A stretch of 64,000 bases of DNA from Candidatus Hecatella orcuttiae (GCA_002011035.2 MTLY02000001.1:127342-191341); one strand, 5' to 3'; positions 50,808-60,328 are shown, counted from the first letter of the stretch. Made by a program: numbers and translations. The notes: generated by a model from the letters alone, not told the origin.

Positions 50808-52040
50808 TTAGCCTGAACCGGTCGGAGGCCTGTGTTTCCTAGGTGGGCGTGTCAAAGCGATGGATAGGAGGGCTGAGAAGGTTATCAGACCCCCGGCTAG
50901 GAAAGCCTCCCGATAGCCTCCGGTTACGTCGATCAAGTATCCGCCAAGCACCGGGCCTATTCCTATGCCGATCCCGTAGGCTAACCCCTCAAAAACCCCG
51001 TAGACGACTCCGATGGATTTTGAGCCGAAAAAGTCCCCGATGATCGCTGGCATTTGAGGTATGAAGCCTCCGAAGGCGTAGCCGAAGACGGCGGCTGAAA
51101 GATAGAGCGCAAAAGCGTTCTTCACCCCCACCAGCGAAATGATGCTTCCGGTGAGCAGAGCGAGGCAGATCACCAACGCTCGAACCCTCCCAATCCTGTC
51201 AGAAAGAGGCCCTATAGTGAGTCTCCCAAAAATGCTTGAAACACCGAAAACACTCAAGGCCCCCGCTGCCGTGAGAGGCTGAATACCAGAGGCGATGGCG
51301 AAGGGAACCACGTGAACCAGAGGGATGAAAGTGCTGGTGAAGAAGAGGAGGTAGGTGGAAAGGATAAGCCAGAAGGCCTTGGTCCTAAGCGCTGCACCTA
51401 GGCTTAGGCTTTCTGGGGGAGAAGCCTCACGGATGTTCCCAGCCTCTTCGGAGAGTTCACCGTGGGCTTCCAAGGCTTCCCGGCTGGGATTTTTAATCAG
51501 CACTATGCCCACCAGCATAAGACTCCACACCAGCACACCGCAGACCACGAAGGCTTCCCGCCAGCCGTAAAGGGCTATCAGCCGCTCGACGGCGGGAGGG
51601 ATCAGAATAGCACCCAACCCAGCACCCACAGTGACCACGCTGAGGGCTGCGCCTCTTCTTTTGACAAACCATCTGACGACGGTGGAGTGGGTTGGAATGA
51701 ACACTGCTCCGACCCCAAGCGAAGTCACCAAACCGTAGAAAAAGTAAAACTGTAGCAGATTCGCCGTTAGACTGGACAGCACTAGGCCTAGCCCCATTAG
51801 GAGGCCTCCAACTCCCAAGGGCAGCTTTGGACCGTAGGCATCCGTCAGCTTCCCCATCAACATGGCGGAGGCTACATAGGCTCCGGCGTGAACGGAGAAG
51901 GCTGCGGAGGTCTCCGCGTTGCTCCAGCCGAATTCGCTGCGCAGAGGAGTGAAGAAGACGCCGAAGGCGAAGAAGACACCGTACACCAAGGTTACGGCTA
52001 GCGAGCCCCCGACCACCAGCCAACCGTAGTAAAAACGCAT
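50808..52040 (-). CDS. MFS transporter (oxalate/formate antiporter-like OFA family)
   Basis: A 410-residue twelve-helix major-facilitator protein. The loop 2-3 motif is GKLTDAYGPKLPLGVG and the equivalent later loop is GPLSDRIGRVRALVI. The GVFFTPLRSEFGWSNAETSA start is typical of monocarboxylate/OFA transporters. Likely substrate is an organic acid, though this is not shown. It stands alone. Confidence 0.9.
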   Translation of the reverse strand: MRFYYGWLVVGGSLAVTLVYGVFFAFGVFFTPLRSEFGWSNAETSAAFSVHAGAYVASAMLMGKLTDAYGPKLPLGVGGLLMGLGLVLSSLTANLLQFYFFYGLVTSLGVGAVFIPTHSTVVRWFVKRRGAALSVVTVGAGLGAILIPPAVERLIALYGWREAFVVCGVLVWSLMLVGIVLIKNPSREALEAHGELSEEAGNIREASPPESLSLGAALRTKAFWLILSTYLLFFTSTFIPLVHVVPFAIASGIQPLTAAGALSVFGVSSIFGRLTIGPLSDRIGRVRALVICLALLTGSIISLVGVKNAFALYLSAAVFGYAFGGFIPQMPAIIGDFFGSKSIGVVYGVFEGLAYGIGIGIGPVLGGYLIDVTGGYREAFLAGGLITFSALLSIALTRPPRKHRPPTGSG

Positions 52041-52300
52041 AAGCCTCAGTTCCCTGCCTTTGATTTCAGCCGGTTAATAAGGTGTAAGCATCAATCTTAT
52101 CAATGTTAACCTTTAACCCTGAAAATTTGCAGACACCCTTTCATCCGAGGTTCGAGATAAAAATCCCGGCTGAAAGCCTGCTCAGCGTTTCTCGGAAGAT
52201 AGGCAGGATGTATCCTACGTGTCTCATCTAATTTTTTCAAGAGAATTTTTCTCCCTTCAGCTTAAACCGGCATCTCCTAGCCGGGGGCAAGCTGGCTGAC

Positions 52301-52993
52301 CTATTTCACGCCCACATGAAGAGCAACTACGCCGAAAGCTAGGAGTTTAAAAGAAGCCTCCTGGAATCCAGCGTTCAAAAGCATCTCTGCAACTTGCTCC
52401 GCCGGGGGAAAGTTGACTGCAGAGGCTCCAAGGTAACGGTAAGCAGCTTTACGTCCAGATACTAGGCCGCCGAGCCATGGTACAATTTTTCTTAGGTATA
52501 GGTGGTAGAGAATTTTTAAAGGGCGTTGCTTCGGCTGGCTGGTTTCAACGCAGACAAACCTTCCTCCGCAGCGCAGCGTTCTCAGCACTTCTTTGAGGTA
52601 TTCTTCAGCCTTAGGATTTCTGTAGGTGAGATTGCGGAAGGAGAAGGAGATGGCTATTCGGTCAACGCACCCCTCTTTAAAAGGCATGTGCGCCGCGTCC
52701 GCGAGGACTAGATCTATTTTGCTTCTCCTTCCAAGTTTTTTGCCCGCCGCCTTCAACATCGCCTTGCTGAAATCAAGCCCGACTATGCAGGCCTCGGGAG
52801 CAGCCTGCTTCAGGATGTGTAACGCCAAGTCACCGGTTCCGCAGCAGAGGTCGACCACAACTCCGCTTGAATTGCACTCGCGGGCGCAAAGCTTCCGCCA
52901 AACCCCGTCCAGCCCCCAAGTCAACAGGCGGTTGAGCAGATCGTATGTTCCCACCACGCCGTCAAACATCGGTTTAAGCGACATTCCACCCAC
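52301..52993 (-). CDS. UbiE/MenG-family SAM-dependent methyltransferase
   Basis: A 230-residue class I methyltransferase. It has the UbiE leader FDGVVGTYDLLNRLLTWGLD, SAM site VVDLCCGTGDLALHI, FSFRNLTYRN, and the C-terminal YRYLGASAVNFPPAEQVAEM. These are the UbiE signature boxes, so methylation of a demethyl-quinone precursor is the family expectation. Archaeal respiratory quinone context is not visible here, and other small-molecule substrates remain possible. Confidence 0.88.
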   Translation of the reverse strand: MGGMSLKPMFDGVVGTYDLLNRLLTWGLDGVWRKLCARECNSSGVVVDLCCGTGDLALHILKQAAPEACIVGLDFSKAMLKAAGKKLGRRSKIDLVLADAAHMPFKEGCVDRIAISFSFRNLTYRNPKAEEYLKEVLRTLRCGGRFVCVETSQPKQRPLKILYHLYLRKIVPWLGGLVSGRKAAYRYLGASAVNFPPAEQVAEMLLNAGFQEASFKLLAFGVVALHVGVK

Positions 52994-53067
52994 GAGATGG
53001 AGATTAGTTGACGGGGACCGTTAGAATTTTAATCCCGCCGGTTGCCACGGAAGCCGGGGGCTTCGGG

Positions 53068-53637
53068 CTACAGAAGCTTTTTCAGCCGGGATAGGGCATC
53101 TTCCATAGACCCTACTTCAGGGGTTTCCGGTATGCCGATGAGGGGTATGTTCAAGTTTTTCTTTTTCATCTCATCCTCTAGAACCTCCATGTAGACGCCT
53201 TTTTCCGCCACTTGCTTCTGGCTTGGCAGCTTCTCCGGTATGAGTCCGCTCCAAGTTGGGTTTCTAGGCGTTTTGTTGACGCCGCAGCTGGGGCTTCCGT
53301 CTGCGCCTAGGATTGCCACTATCTTGTAGCCGCTTTTCTGATAGTCTTCTATCTGGTTTAAGATGAAATCAGCTAGCTTCTTGCAGTGTTCTCTGAAAGC
53401 CGGAGTGTCATATTGCTCCTTGACATACTGCCATCGACGTATTCCTAGGTAGGTGGTTTCAGGGCATGGCATTTGAAGGATACCCAGCCCGCTTTTGACC
53501 AAGAAGTCCACGACAGGCGTTATGACTCCGGGAAACTTAGCTATGCCTTGTATCTTCGCGTTCTGATTCAGAATGCAGTGCGTTGCAACAACGATTTTTT
53601 TGCTTCTCTTATCCTCCACCACGGTCACCCTATCCAA
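53068..53637 (-). CDS. TudS-related putative desulfidase (DUF523-like)
   Basis: A 189-residue protein with conserved cysteines C21 (ATHCILNQ), C58 (QMPCPE) and C118 (GSPSCGV), the spacing of the TudS/DUF523 family, in which three cysteines hold a 4Fe-4S cluster that removes sulfur from thiolated bases. A CD3072-type branch is often found beside corrinoid methyltransferase genes. Here it lies downstream of the mttB-like gene on the same strand, after a 116-bp gap. A role in that pathway is inference. Confidence 0.8.
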   Translation of the reverse strand: MDRVTVVEDKRSKKIVVATHCILNQNAKIQGIAKFPGVITPVVDFLVKSGLGILQMPCPETTYLGIRRWQYVKEQYDTPAFREHCKKLADFILNQIEDYQKSGYKIVAILGADGSPSCGVNKTPRNPTWSGLIPEKLPSQKQVAEKGVYMEVLEDEMKKKNLNIPLIGIPETPEVGSMEDALSRLKKLL

Positions 53638-53753
53638 ATTGACATGTGTTTCGCATTCGACCGTATTTTAGTATTTACACAGTGAAAAATCTCAGGCTGC
53701 GAAGGGCAGCTCCGGTGAAAGTGAGTTGCAAAAAGCTTGTTGGCGATTCTTTT

Positions 53754-55160
53754 TTATTCTAGCGGGATCCCGTGGTCTACGAGTTCCTTCTTCACCTTTC
53801 GATATATAGCAAGCCATTCGGGAATAGGCTTCAAGGTCTTCAAGTCGACGCACTCCTCGAACTTTTTCCCGGCGGGAGGTTCCTTTAATTTATCTTCATA
53901 TCTGGCAACTAAGGTTTTCACGATCTCGTTTGCGTCTGAGCGTTTAACCCCAGCCGAGGCTTTACCTACTTCCCCTGCAAAGCCCGCTTCAAGGCCGCTG
54001 AAATAGTGCGGATACCTCCCCATGCGAGGGCGGATGCCCATTATGCACGCAGTGCCGGAGGACGCATGCCCGATGCACTGGGCTGCCGCTTCGTAGAGAA
54101 GCATGTCGGTGCACGGCCCTGCCACCGGGTTGATGTTGAAGAGAGTGATGTTATGAGTGTTCCTACTCTGGGATTGGCATGTGAGGCTGTTGGCCCAGAT
54201 GGACTCCCGGCTGCTGCCTCCGAAAAGATGCCGAAGGTCGAAGACGGCTGCGGAAGGTATCGTCGCCTGATGCACCACGAGGATCAGAACGGCCGCAGCG
54301 TTGGCTGTTACCACGCATCCCTCCGGTGAACCGGAGTAGCCGCCGATCATAGAGTAATGGGCCGCCCCGACCGGACCGTTAAAATTGAGAGCCTGAGCTG
54401 TCTTGTTCAGCAGGGGATAGTTCGTCTTCAGGCATGAGGGGGGAAGACTCCACATGAGGTTCACCTGCGGGTCGGCAGCGTCCACAGTTCCATACGCGCC
54501 GATGGCGCCCCATCCGCTCACATCGGAGACGAGGAAAGGATAGGACATGCCGGGTCTTCCAGCCCTTCTCACCCCTTCCTTGGTCAACACGGCTTCCAGC
54601 TTCCCATAGACGGTCTCATAAGGGGTGGAGCCCTTAAGCGGCCTTCCATAGGCGGTGACGAGAGTAGGCTGGTGGATGATGTCCACCGACCTATATTGGG
54701 CTGCAGCTTGAACGGCTAAAACGAAGAGCTCCTCGGAGCACTCGGTGTCGAAGGGACCTAGAAACGTCGTCGGAGCCTGTCCGTCTTCCGGCTTCCTCGC
54801 TTTGCATACAACCTTGTCTAAGCCGGTTCCAAGTGCTACTTGGCTTCGCGCTTCTCTCAAAGCGCTTTTGAGTTCTTCCTCGGTGAATCTAATGTTCCTT
54901 TCAGTGTCAGTGCAGAGCATGCCTACTTCGACGGCGAACTCGAAGCCGGCTTCCCAGAACTTATCTGCCAGACTGTCGTCGGCGGGCACAGGGTTCTTGG
55001 GGTCGCAGACGCCCTCCAGCCCGTGTTCTTTAAGCTTCTCCGTCACTTTCGTCGGAATAACTTTGGTGTCCCAGTCCTTGACCTTGCAGACGGGGCCTGT
55101 GTGAATTCTATCCAAGACTTCTAAAAAAGAAACACTCATCAACCAACTCTCCTTGCTCAT
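53754..55160 (-). CDS. Trimethylamine methyltransferase (MttB) family protein, non-pyrrolysine
   Basis: A 468-residue TIM-barrel methyltransferase of the MttB superfamily (COG5598). It has the N-terminal VSFLEVLDRIHTGPVC, GGYSGSPEGCVVTANAAAVL, and the C-terminal GFAGEVGKASAGVKRSDANEI. The frame is open throughout with no internal TAG, so no pyrrolysine is used; such members demethylate quaternary amines such as glycine betaine. It is translationally coupled to the corrinoid protein (ATGA overlap of 4 bp). The substrate is unknown. It is a diverged paralogue of the gene at 58920. Confidence 0.92.
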   Translation of the reverse strand: MSKESWLMSVSFLEVLDRIHTGPVCKVKDWDTKVIPTKVTEKLKEHGLEGVCDPKNPVPADDSLADKFWEAGFEFAVEVGMLCTDTERNIRFTEEELKSALREARSQVALGTGLDKVVCKARKPEDGQAPTTFLGPFDTECSEELFVLAVQAAAQYRSVDIIHQPTLVTAYGRPLKGSTPYETVYGKLEAVLTKEGVRRAGRPGMSYPFLVSDVSGWGAIGAYGTVDAADPQVNLMWSLPPSCLKTNYPLLNKTAQALNFNGPVGAAHYSMIGGYSGSPEGCVVTANAAAVLILVVHQATIPSAAVFDLRHLFGGSSRESIWANSLTCQSQSRNTHNITLFNINPVAGPCTDMLLYEAAAQCIGHASSGTACIMGIRPRMGRYPHYFSGLEAGFAGEVGKASAGVKRSDANEIVKTLVARYEDKLKEPPAGKKFEECVDLKTLKPIPEWLAIYRKVKKELVDHGIPLE

Positions 55161-55846
55161 TCTTTTATCATCGGCTCAGGGAGAGGCGGCTTCACCCTTT
55201 TTCCCAGAAGCTGTTTGCACACCTCCACCCCATCGTCGGCCAGTCTTCCGTATCCGTCGGCGCCGATCTCCCTCGCCCATGCGGGGGTTATGGCGCCTCC
55301 TCCAATTATAATGTAATATCTATTCCGGAGACCCATGTCTTTCAGGTAGTCTGCGACCTCCTGCTGGTAAAGCCGGGTGGTGGTCATTAGGGAGGACATG
55401 GCTATGATGTCTGCTTTGACTTTTTCAGCTTCCTCCACGAACTTCATAGACGGCACATCTGAGCCGAGGTCGTGGACTTCGAATCCGGCTGCCGAAAGCA
55501 TCACAGCCACGATGTTTTTGCCGATATCGTGAATGTCCCCCTTCACCGTTCCTATGACAACTTTTCCCGCTATGGCTTCACTTCTCCTTTCAGCCGTCAA
55601 CTTGAAAAGAAGCACTTCCACACCAGCCTTGGTGGCGTCTGCCGCCAGCATCACTTGAGGCAGAAATATTTCACAGTCATGAAACTTCTGGCCGACCACA
55701 GCCATACCTTTTCCAAGCCCTTCTTTGATGGCTTTCAGAGGGTCTATACCCGTCTTCACAGCTTCTTCAGCCGTGCTCTTCGCTGCCTCCTCATCCATTT
55801 CAATAACGGACCTAGCCAGCCTCTCCAAAATGTCAACTTCAGACAA
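55157..55846 (-). CDS. Methyltransferase cognate corrinoid protein
   Basis: A 229-residue B12-binding protein. The N-terminal helical cap (1-85) contains DPLKAIKEGLGKGMAVVGQKF; the Rossmann-like domain has the Co-ligand motif GDIHDIGKN with His106, then the MSSLMTTTR loop and GGGAITPAWAREIGADGYG. It carries the methyl group from MttB to a downstream methyltransferase that is not in the window. It is the first gene of the mttB1 transcript; TATA box at 55890-55904. Confidence 0.93.
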   Translation of the reverse strand: MSEVDILERLARSVIEMDEEAAKSTAEEAVKTGIDPLKAIKEGLGKGMAVVGQKFHDCEIFLPQVMLAADATKAGVEVLLFKLTAERRSEAIAGKVVIGTVKGDIHDIGKNIVAVMLSAAGFEVHDLGSDVPSMKFVEEAEKVKADIIAMSSLMTTTRLYQQEVADYLKDMGLRNRYYIIIGGGAITPAWAREIGADGYGRLADDGVEVCKQLLGKRVKPPLPEPMIKE

Positions 55847-55889
55847 TTCAGACGTAACCTCTGTCTACGACTAGAGTCATCCGAAGACC

Positions 55890-55904
55890 AGCGAATTTAA
55901 GCGT
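55890..55904 (-). promoter_or_regulatory. TATA box for the corrinoid protein/mttB transcript
   Basis: On the minus strand it reads aaacgcttaaattcg, about 44-58 bp ahead of the ATG at 55846. It has nearly the same core as the 3391 box. Confidence 0.5.
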
Positions 55905-55988
55905 TTCGGTTACTCGCGTTGGAAAAGCCTGAAGAGATGAGAAGGTTCTGCTGTGGCGAACGCAGAGCAGTTCATCGGATGACAGTCT

Positions 55989-56765
55989 CTAGCCGAGCCC
56001 TAATAATTTGTGAATGTCTAAGATATATTCGGAAAATTTTTTCTCTTCCCTATGCTCCAATCTTCTCGGCCGGGGTAGATCAATGACTATCTCTTTAGCT
56101 ATTTTGCCTGGGCGGGGAGTCATAACCAGCACCCTGTCCGCCAGAAATACAGCTTCTTCAACATTATGGGTTATGAACAGTATTGTCTTTTTTGTTTCAT
56201 GCCATATCCTCAAAAGTTCAAAGTTCATCTCATACCTTGTCAGCGCGTCCAGCGCACCAAAAGGCTCATCCATGAGCAACAGTAAGGGGTCATGTATCAG
56301 CGCCATACAGATGGAAACTCTCTGCTGCATTCCACCGGATAGTTCATGAGGGTATTTGTTCTCAAACCCTGATAGGCCGACCAGTTTGACCAGTTCAGGG
56401 ATCTTTTCGTAATACTTCTTCCCCAGCTTGAGTACTTCGAGCGGTAGCATTATATTTTTGATAACAGTTCTCCAAGGGAAGAGGACGGGAAACTGGAAAA
56501 CGATGCCTATGTTCGGCTGAGGTCCTTTCAGCAGTTTACCGGCTATACGGATTTCCCCGCTGGTTTCCGGTATTAAACCTGAGATAACATTGAGAAGCGT
56601 GGATTTTCCACATCCGCTCCTCCCGACGATGCAGATGAATTCTCCCTTCTTAACACTGAATGAAACGTCTTCTAAGGCCAGAACGTCCCCTCTTGGAGAT
56701 TGGTAGACTTTTGTTAGATTTTTTACTTCAATCAGTTCTTCGGCTGAATTACCGGTTTTCATCAC
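55989..56765 (-). CDS. ABC transporter ATP-binding protein (TauB/SsuB/NrtD type)
   Basis: A 258-residue ATPase with Walker A GRSGCGKST, the Q-loop FQFPVLFPWRT, signature LSGGMQQRV, Walker B LLLMDEPFGALD and a switch His in ILFITHNVEEA. It lacks the TOBE domain, as usual for taurine/nitrate-type importers. It is the third gene of the operon and overlaps the permease by 4 bp. Confidence 0.94.
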   Translation of the reverse strand: MMKTGNSAEELIEVKNLTKVYQSPRGDVLALEDVSFSVKKGEFICIVGRSGCGKSTLLNVISGLIPETSGEIRIAGKLLKGPQPNIGIVFQFPVLFPWRTVIKNIMLPLEVLKLGKKYYEKIPELVKLVGLSGFENKYPHELSGGMQQRVSICMALIHDPLLLLMDEPFGALDALTRYEMNFELLRIWHETKKTILFITHNVEEAVFLADRVLVMTPRPGKIAKEIVIDLPRPRRLEHREEKKFSEYILDIHKLLGLG

Positions 56766-57535
56766 TCACGAATTCTCCATGGAATCAGCAATTTTTCCAG
56801 CAACACTATAGACCCGTAGAGTGTAAGCGCCAAAATGCATAACACCAATAAAGACGCAAAGGCGAAGGGGACGTTTAATGAGAAGTTGGAAACAAGCACG
56901 AGATAGCCAACTCCGGAGCTGGACGCTATGAATTCTCCTACCACAACTCCTACAACTGATAAAGTGATAGATACTTTAAATCCGTCAAACAGGTAAGGGA
57001 GGGCGTTCTTGAATCTTAATTTTCTGAGTATCTGCCATTCGGAAGCACGGAAAGAGCGCATCAGCTTCAACATGTTGGGGTCGATCTTTGTTAAGCCACT
57101 TATGGAGGCGATGACTATAGGGAAAAAGGCGAGGAAGAAGGAAACTAGCAATATGGACGGACTCCCATACCCAACCCAGATGACAAAAAAGGGAGCGATA
57201 GCCACCACAGGCAGCGACCGTATGGCGACCATCAACGGATACAGGGTAACCCTCAGAATCCATGAATAGGCAATTCCCACCCCAAGGACAAAGCCGAAGA
57301 CTACAGCTAAAAGGAAGCCTTCCACAATTAAAAGAAACGTAAAGTACGTATTTCTCAAGAGCGTATCAAGATTATTCACAAGCTCGCTTGCTATGGCTGA
57401 AGGGGGTGGAAGAAAAAAACTAGGTATATTGAATATTTCTACCGCCATCTGCCACACTATAACCAGCATAAACATGAAAACTGTGAAGATTACTGGCTCT
57501 CTTATTCTCATCTTCGCACCCGATCCTGCCGGCAT
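56762..57535 (-). CDS. ABC transporter permease (SsuC/TauC type)
   Basis: A 257-residue permease with six hydrophobic segments and the ATPase-docking loop ASEWQILRKLRFKNALPYLF. It is the middle gene of the SBP-permease-ATPase operon. It would import the compound bound by the protein encoded at 57621, possibly the methylated substrate of the adjacent methyltransferases. Confidence 0.93.
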   Translation of the reverse strand: MPAGSGAKMRIREPVIFTVFMFMLVIVWQMAVEIFNIPSFFLPPPSAIASELVNNLDTLLRNTYFTFLLIVEGFLLAVVFGFVLGVGIAYSWILRVTLYPLMVAIRSLPVVAIAPFFVIWVGYGSPSILLVSFFLAFFPIVIASISGLTKIDPNMLKLMRSFRASEWQILRKLRFKNALPYLFDGFKVSITLSVVGVVVGEFIASSSGVGYLVLVSNFSLNVPFAFASLLVLCILALTLYGSIVLLEKLLIPWRIRE

Positions 57536-57620
57536 ATCATATGTTTTTCGCTTCTTATCTAGCTCCCGCTACCCCGTAGGCTGTCAAACGGCTCATATTT
57601 GATGAGAGTGTAGCCGGCTG

Positions 57621-58712
57621 TTACATTACCTCCGCTATTATCGCATTGATGTTTTCTTCGGCATTTTCCGGTGGGAGTATTTTCGTCAAGTATTCGTTCG
57701 TGTAAATCCTTTCTAGGGGAACTTCTTCGAAGCCAAAAGCCTCCGACGCTATTTTTTGCGTAAAAGCCATTTTCTCTTCGGTTACCCAGCCCAGCCCCAA
57801 TTTCGCAGTCTCTTCCGGGTTTCCTAAATACCCTTGCAGCCCAAACGCCAACTGAATTCTGATGTCTTCCCGTTTAAGCTCCGGGCGGTATTTGTGCATA
57901 GCGTCAACTGCTTCTTCAGGGTTGGCCATGGCGTCTCTGATGCCCATGAATGTGGCCTTTAAAAATCTCCGGATCAGCTCCGGGTTTTCCGCCATAAGAT
58001 CCAAGTGTGCTACGATGGCATTATTGTACACGTCTAAACCCCAATCCGCGAAGTTGATGTGGTTGACTTTTTCCCATAGAGCTGCACTAGGAGACTCGCT
58101 GTAGAAGCCGCATATGTCGGTTTCTCCTGCAAGCAACGCTGAGACCGCTACCCCTGGATCAAGGTTTCGCATCTCTACGGTCGCGGGGTCAACACCGTTG
58201 ATCTCTAAGAAGTAGGGCAGAAGTAGCGAGGTTTCGCTTGCAAAAGTCTGCCCATATATCTTCCCCACCATGTCCTGCGGCCCTTTTATTCCGCTGTCCT
58301 TTCTGACGATGACACCGTTTACGCTTCTGAGGTGCAGCATCGCCACTATCTTCAGCTGCGCACCTTCGGCTATGGCTTTTATGGTTCCGCTGGTGCCCGG
58401 CATGCCGAAATCAAATTTCTTGGCTTCCATGTTTTTTAAAACGTCGGAGGTTCCATATCCCCTAAATATCCTCAGGGACAGCCCTTCTTCTTCATAGTAT
58501 CCCTTTTCCATGGCTAAGAAGAAGGGGGCATCCCTTCCGACGAAGGCCCATCCCGTTTGAAAAGTGACAATGGCGATTTCGGGTGCTGGTGTAGGTGGTG
58601 GAGCTCTTGCAGTTCCGGCGAGATATCCCCCAACCATGCCTACCGCAAAGCCTACTACGGTGCCTACGGCGGTTTTAAGCCATCCTCTTCGAGTAACTTT
58701 CTCATCTACCAA
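57621..58712 (-). CDS. ABC transporter substrate-binding protein (NMT1/SsuA-like)
   Basis: A 363-residue periplasmic-binding-protein type II fold related to NMT1/THI5 and SsuA. The N-terminus has a twin-arginine-like RRGWLKTAVGT, a Gly-rich hydrophobic segment and a short Pro linker (ARAPPPTPAPE). The core begins with ETGWAFVGRDAPFF-like sequence (TGWAFVGRDAPFFLAMEKGY) and contains FDFGMPGTSGTIKA. Relatives bind sulfonates, nitrate, thiamine precursors or amines. It is the first gene of the leftward importer operon, placed between two mttB-like genes. Confidence 0.92.
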   Translation of the reverse strand: MVDEKVTRRGWLKTAVGTVVGFAVGMVGGYLAGTARAPPPTPAPEIAIVTFQTGWAFVGRDAPFFLAMEKGYYEEEGLSLRIFRGYGTSDVLKNMEAKKFDFGMPGTSGTIKAIAEGAQLKIVAMLHLRSVNGVIVRKDSGIKGPQDMVGKIYGQTFASETSLLLPYFLEINGVDPATVEMRNLDPGVAVSALLAGETDICGFYSESPSAALWEKVNHINFADWGLDVYNNAIVAHLDLMAENPELIRRFLKATFMGIRDAMANPEEAVDAMHKYRPELKREDIRIQLAFGLQGYLGNPEETAKLGLGWVTEEKMAFTQKIASEAFGFEEVPLERIYTNEYLTKILPPENAEENINAIIAEVM

Positions 58713-58746
58713 AATTCTTACCTCTCTCCTACCTTAGCATCTAAGC

Positions 58747-58758
58747 CCTATTTAAACC
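58747..58758 (-). promoter_or_regulatory. TATA box for the NMT1-like importer operon
   Basis: On the minus strand it reads ggtttaaatagg, 35-46 bp ahead of the ATG at 58712. Confidence 0.55.
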
Positions 58759-58919
58759 TACTGAGCTTGTTGAAAATCCCTTCTTCGCCCCGCTTACAAG
58801 CTTGAGCAAGTTTCGCAACTAAAGCCCAACGGATCCTTGGCTTCTTGTGTCTTAAGACTGCGAAAGATTTATCTGTAGATCGACAAGAGTAAACGTCTAA
58901 CAATTGTCGGTGGTTTCGT

Positions 58920-60293
58920 GTGGTAAGTTTTCTTGAAGTCTTAGACAGAGCTCACAGCGGCCCCGTGTGCGAAGTAGGTGAATGGGATAAGAGAGTGATA
59001 CCAGGGAAGATCATGGAGAAGCTTAAGGAACACGGGCTATCGCGAACATGCAGCCCTGAAAACCCTGTCAACACGGATGATGGTTTGGCAGATAAGTTCT
59101 GGGAAGCCGGCTTCGAGTTCGCCGTGGAGACGGGAATGCTCTGCATCAACACAGAGAGAGTCATAAAGTTCAGTGAAGAAGAAGTCAAAGAAGCCCTGCG
59201 GCTGGCTCCCAAAGAAATCACGGTAGGGGAGAGCAGCGACAAGGTGGTGATAAGAGCCCGAAGGCCAGAGGACCCTAGGCCGCCGGTTTTCAGGTCGGGG
59301 TTTGGAATAGTCTCCGAGGAGCTTTTCATGCCCATAATGCAGGGCATCGCTGAAAACAGGGTTATAGACATGTTGTCCGCGCTTTCCACATCCACAACCC
59401 ACGGTCGACCTGTCATAGCAGGCTCACCCTACGAGTCCCTCGCAGGCCTCAACGAGGGAGCTGCTGTGAAGGAAGTGGCGAGGCGGGTAGGCCGGCCGGG
59501 CATCCCTTTCATAGGCCCAGCCCTCAGCCCCACAGAATACGGTCTGCTGGGCGGATATGGAGCACCTCACAGCTACACGCGGAACGACATGGGGCTGGTC
59601 CTCGCCATCACGGAGTTGAAAACCTCCTACGGCTTACTGCATAAGGTTGTCAAGGTTCAAAGCTATGGAGGCTATGTTTACGGAAACCACTGGTCCATGA
59701 TAGGCGGCTACGTAGGCCCGCCTGAGGGAGCGGCTGTGGCGGCTGTGGCCGCTACGCTGCTTCAAGTCCTAGTGCACAGGTGCGCTGTTCCCTGCGGGGT
59801 GATTTACGATTTCAGGTATGACGGCAACGTAGGCCGGGAAGCCGTGTGGGCTGCCAGCGTGGTGGAGCAGGGGGAAAGCCGAAACACCCAGCTCTTGATA
59901 GGGGGAATAACCAGCCAGGTTTCAGGCCCGTGCACGGAGGAAATCCTCTACGAAATGGCCGTGGGAGCCATCGAACAGGCTGTGTCCGGGTGCGCAGCCA
60001 ACATAGGAAACCGCTCCGCGGGAGGAAAACACAAAGACCACGTAAGCCCGCTGGAGCAGAAGTTCGGCGCAGAGGTTGTCAAGGCATGTGCGGGGATGAA
60101 ACGCTCAGACGCCAATGAGGCTGTGAAGGCCCTTCTGCCGAAATATGAAAGCAAGCTGAGAAATCCTCCGCTGGGTAAAACCTTCCCGGAATGCTACGAT
60201 GTGAAAACCCTCAAACCCAAGGACGATTGGCTCAGCATCTACAAAAAAGTGAAAAGAGAACTGGTGGACCTAGGCGTACCTTTAGACGTTTAA
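58920..60293 (+). CDS. Trimethylamine methyltransferase (MttB) family protein, non-pyrrolysine
   Basis: A 457-residue MttB-superfamily enzyme. The N-terminal VSFLEVLDRAHSGPVCEV matches the paralogue at 53754, as do GGYVGPPEGAAVAAVAATLL and the C-terminal KACAGMKRSDANEAVKALLP. There is no internal TAG, so pyrrolysine is not used. Compared with the paralogue, the middle of the barrel is clearly different, which suggests another substrate. GTG start at 58920. It is not coupled to a corrinoid gene; the corrinoid proteins nearby are at 55157 and, truncated, at 63819. Confidence 0.92.
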   Translation: MVSFLEVLDRAHSGPVCEVGEWDKRVIPGKIMEKLKEHGLSRTCSPENPVNTDDGLADKFWEAGFEFAVETGMLCINTERVIKFSEEEVKEALRLAPKEITVGESSDKVVIRARRPEDPRPPVFRSGFGIVSEELFMPIMQGIAENRVIDMLSALSTSTTHGRPVIAGSPYESLAGLNEGAAVKEVARRVGRPGIPFIGPALSPTEYGLLGGYGAPHSYTRNDMGLVLAITELKTSYGLLHKVVKVQSYGGYVYGNHWSMIGGYVGPPEGAAVAAVAATLLQVLVHRCAVPCGVIYDFRYDGNVGREAVWAASVVEQGESRNTQLLIGGITSQVSGPCTEEILYEMAVGAIEQAVSGCAANIGNRSAGGKHKDHVSPLEQKFGAEVVKACAGMKRSDANEAVKALLPKYESKLRNPPLGKTFPECYDVKTLKPKDDWLSIYKKVKRELVDLGVPLDV

Positions 60294-60328
60294 ACATCCT
60301 GAAACCGGATCTCCGACAAATCCGGTGA

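Noticed and set aside
53754-60293. Pyrrolysine-containing MttB with in-frame UAG
   Set aside because: Both mttB-like genes are continuously open at normal family length without any internal TAG.
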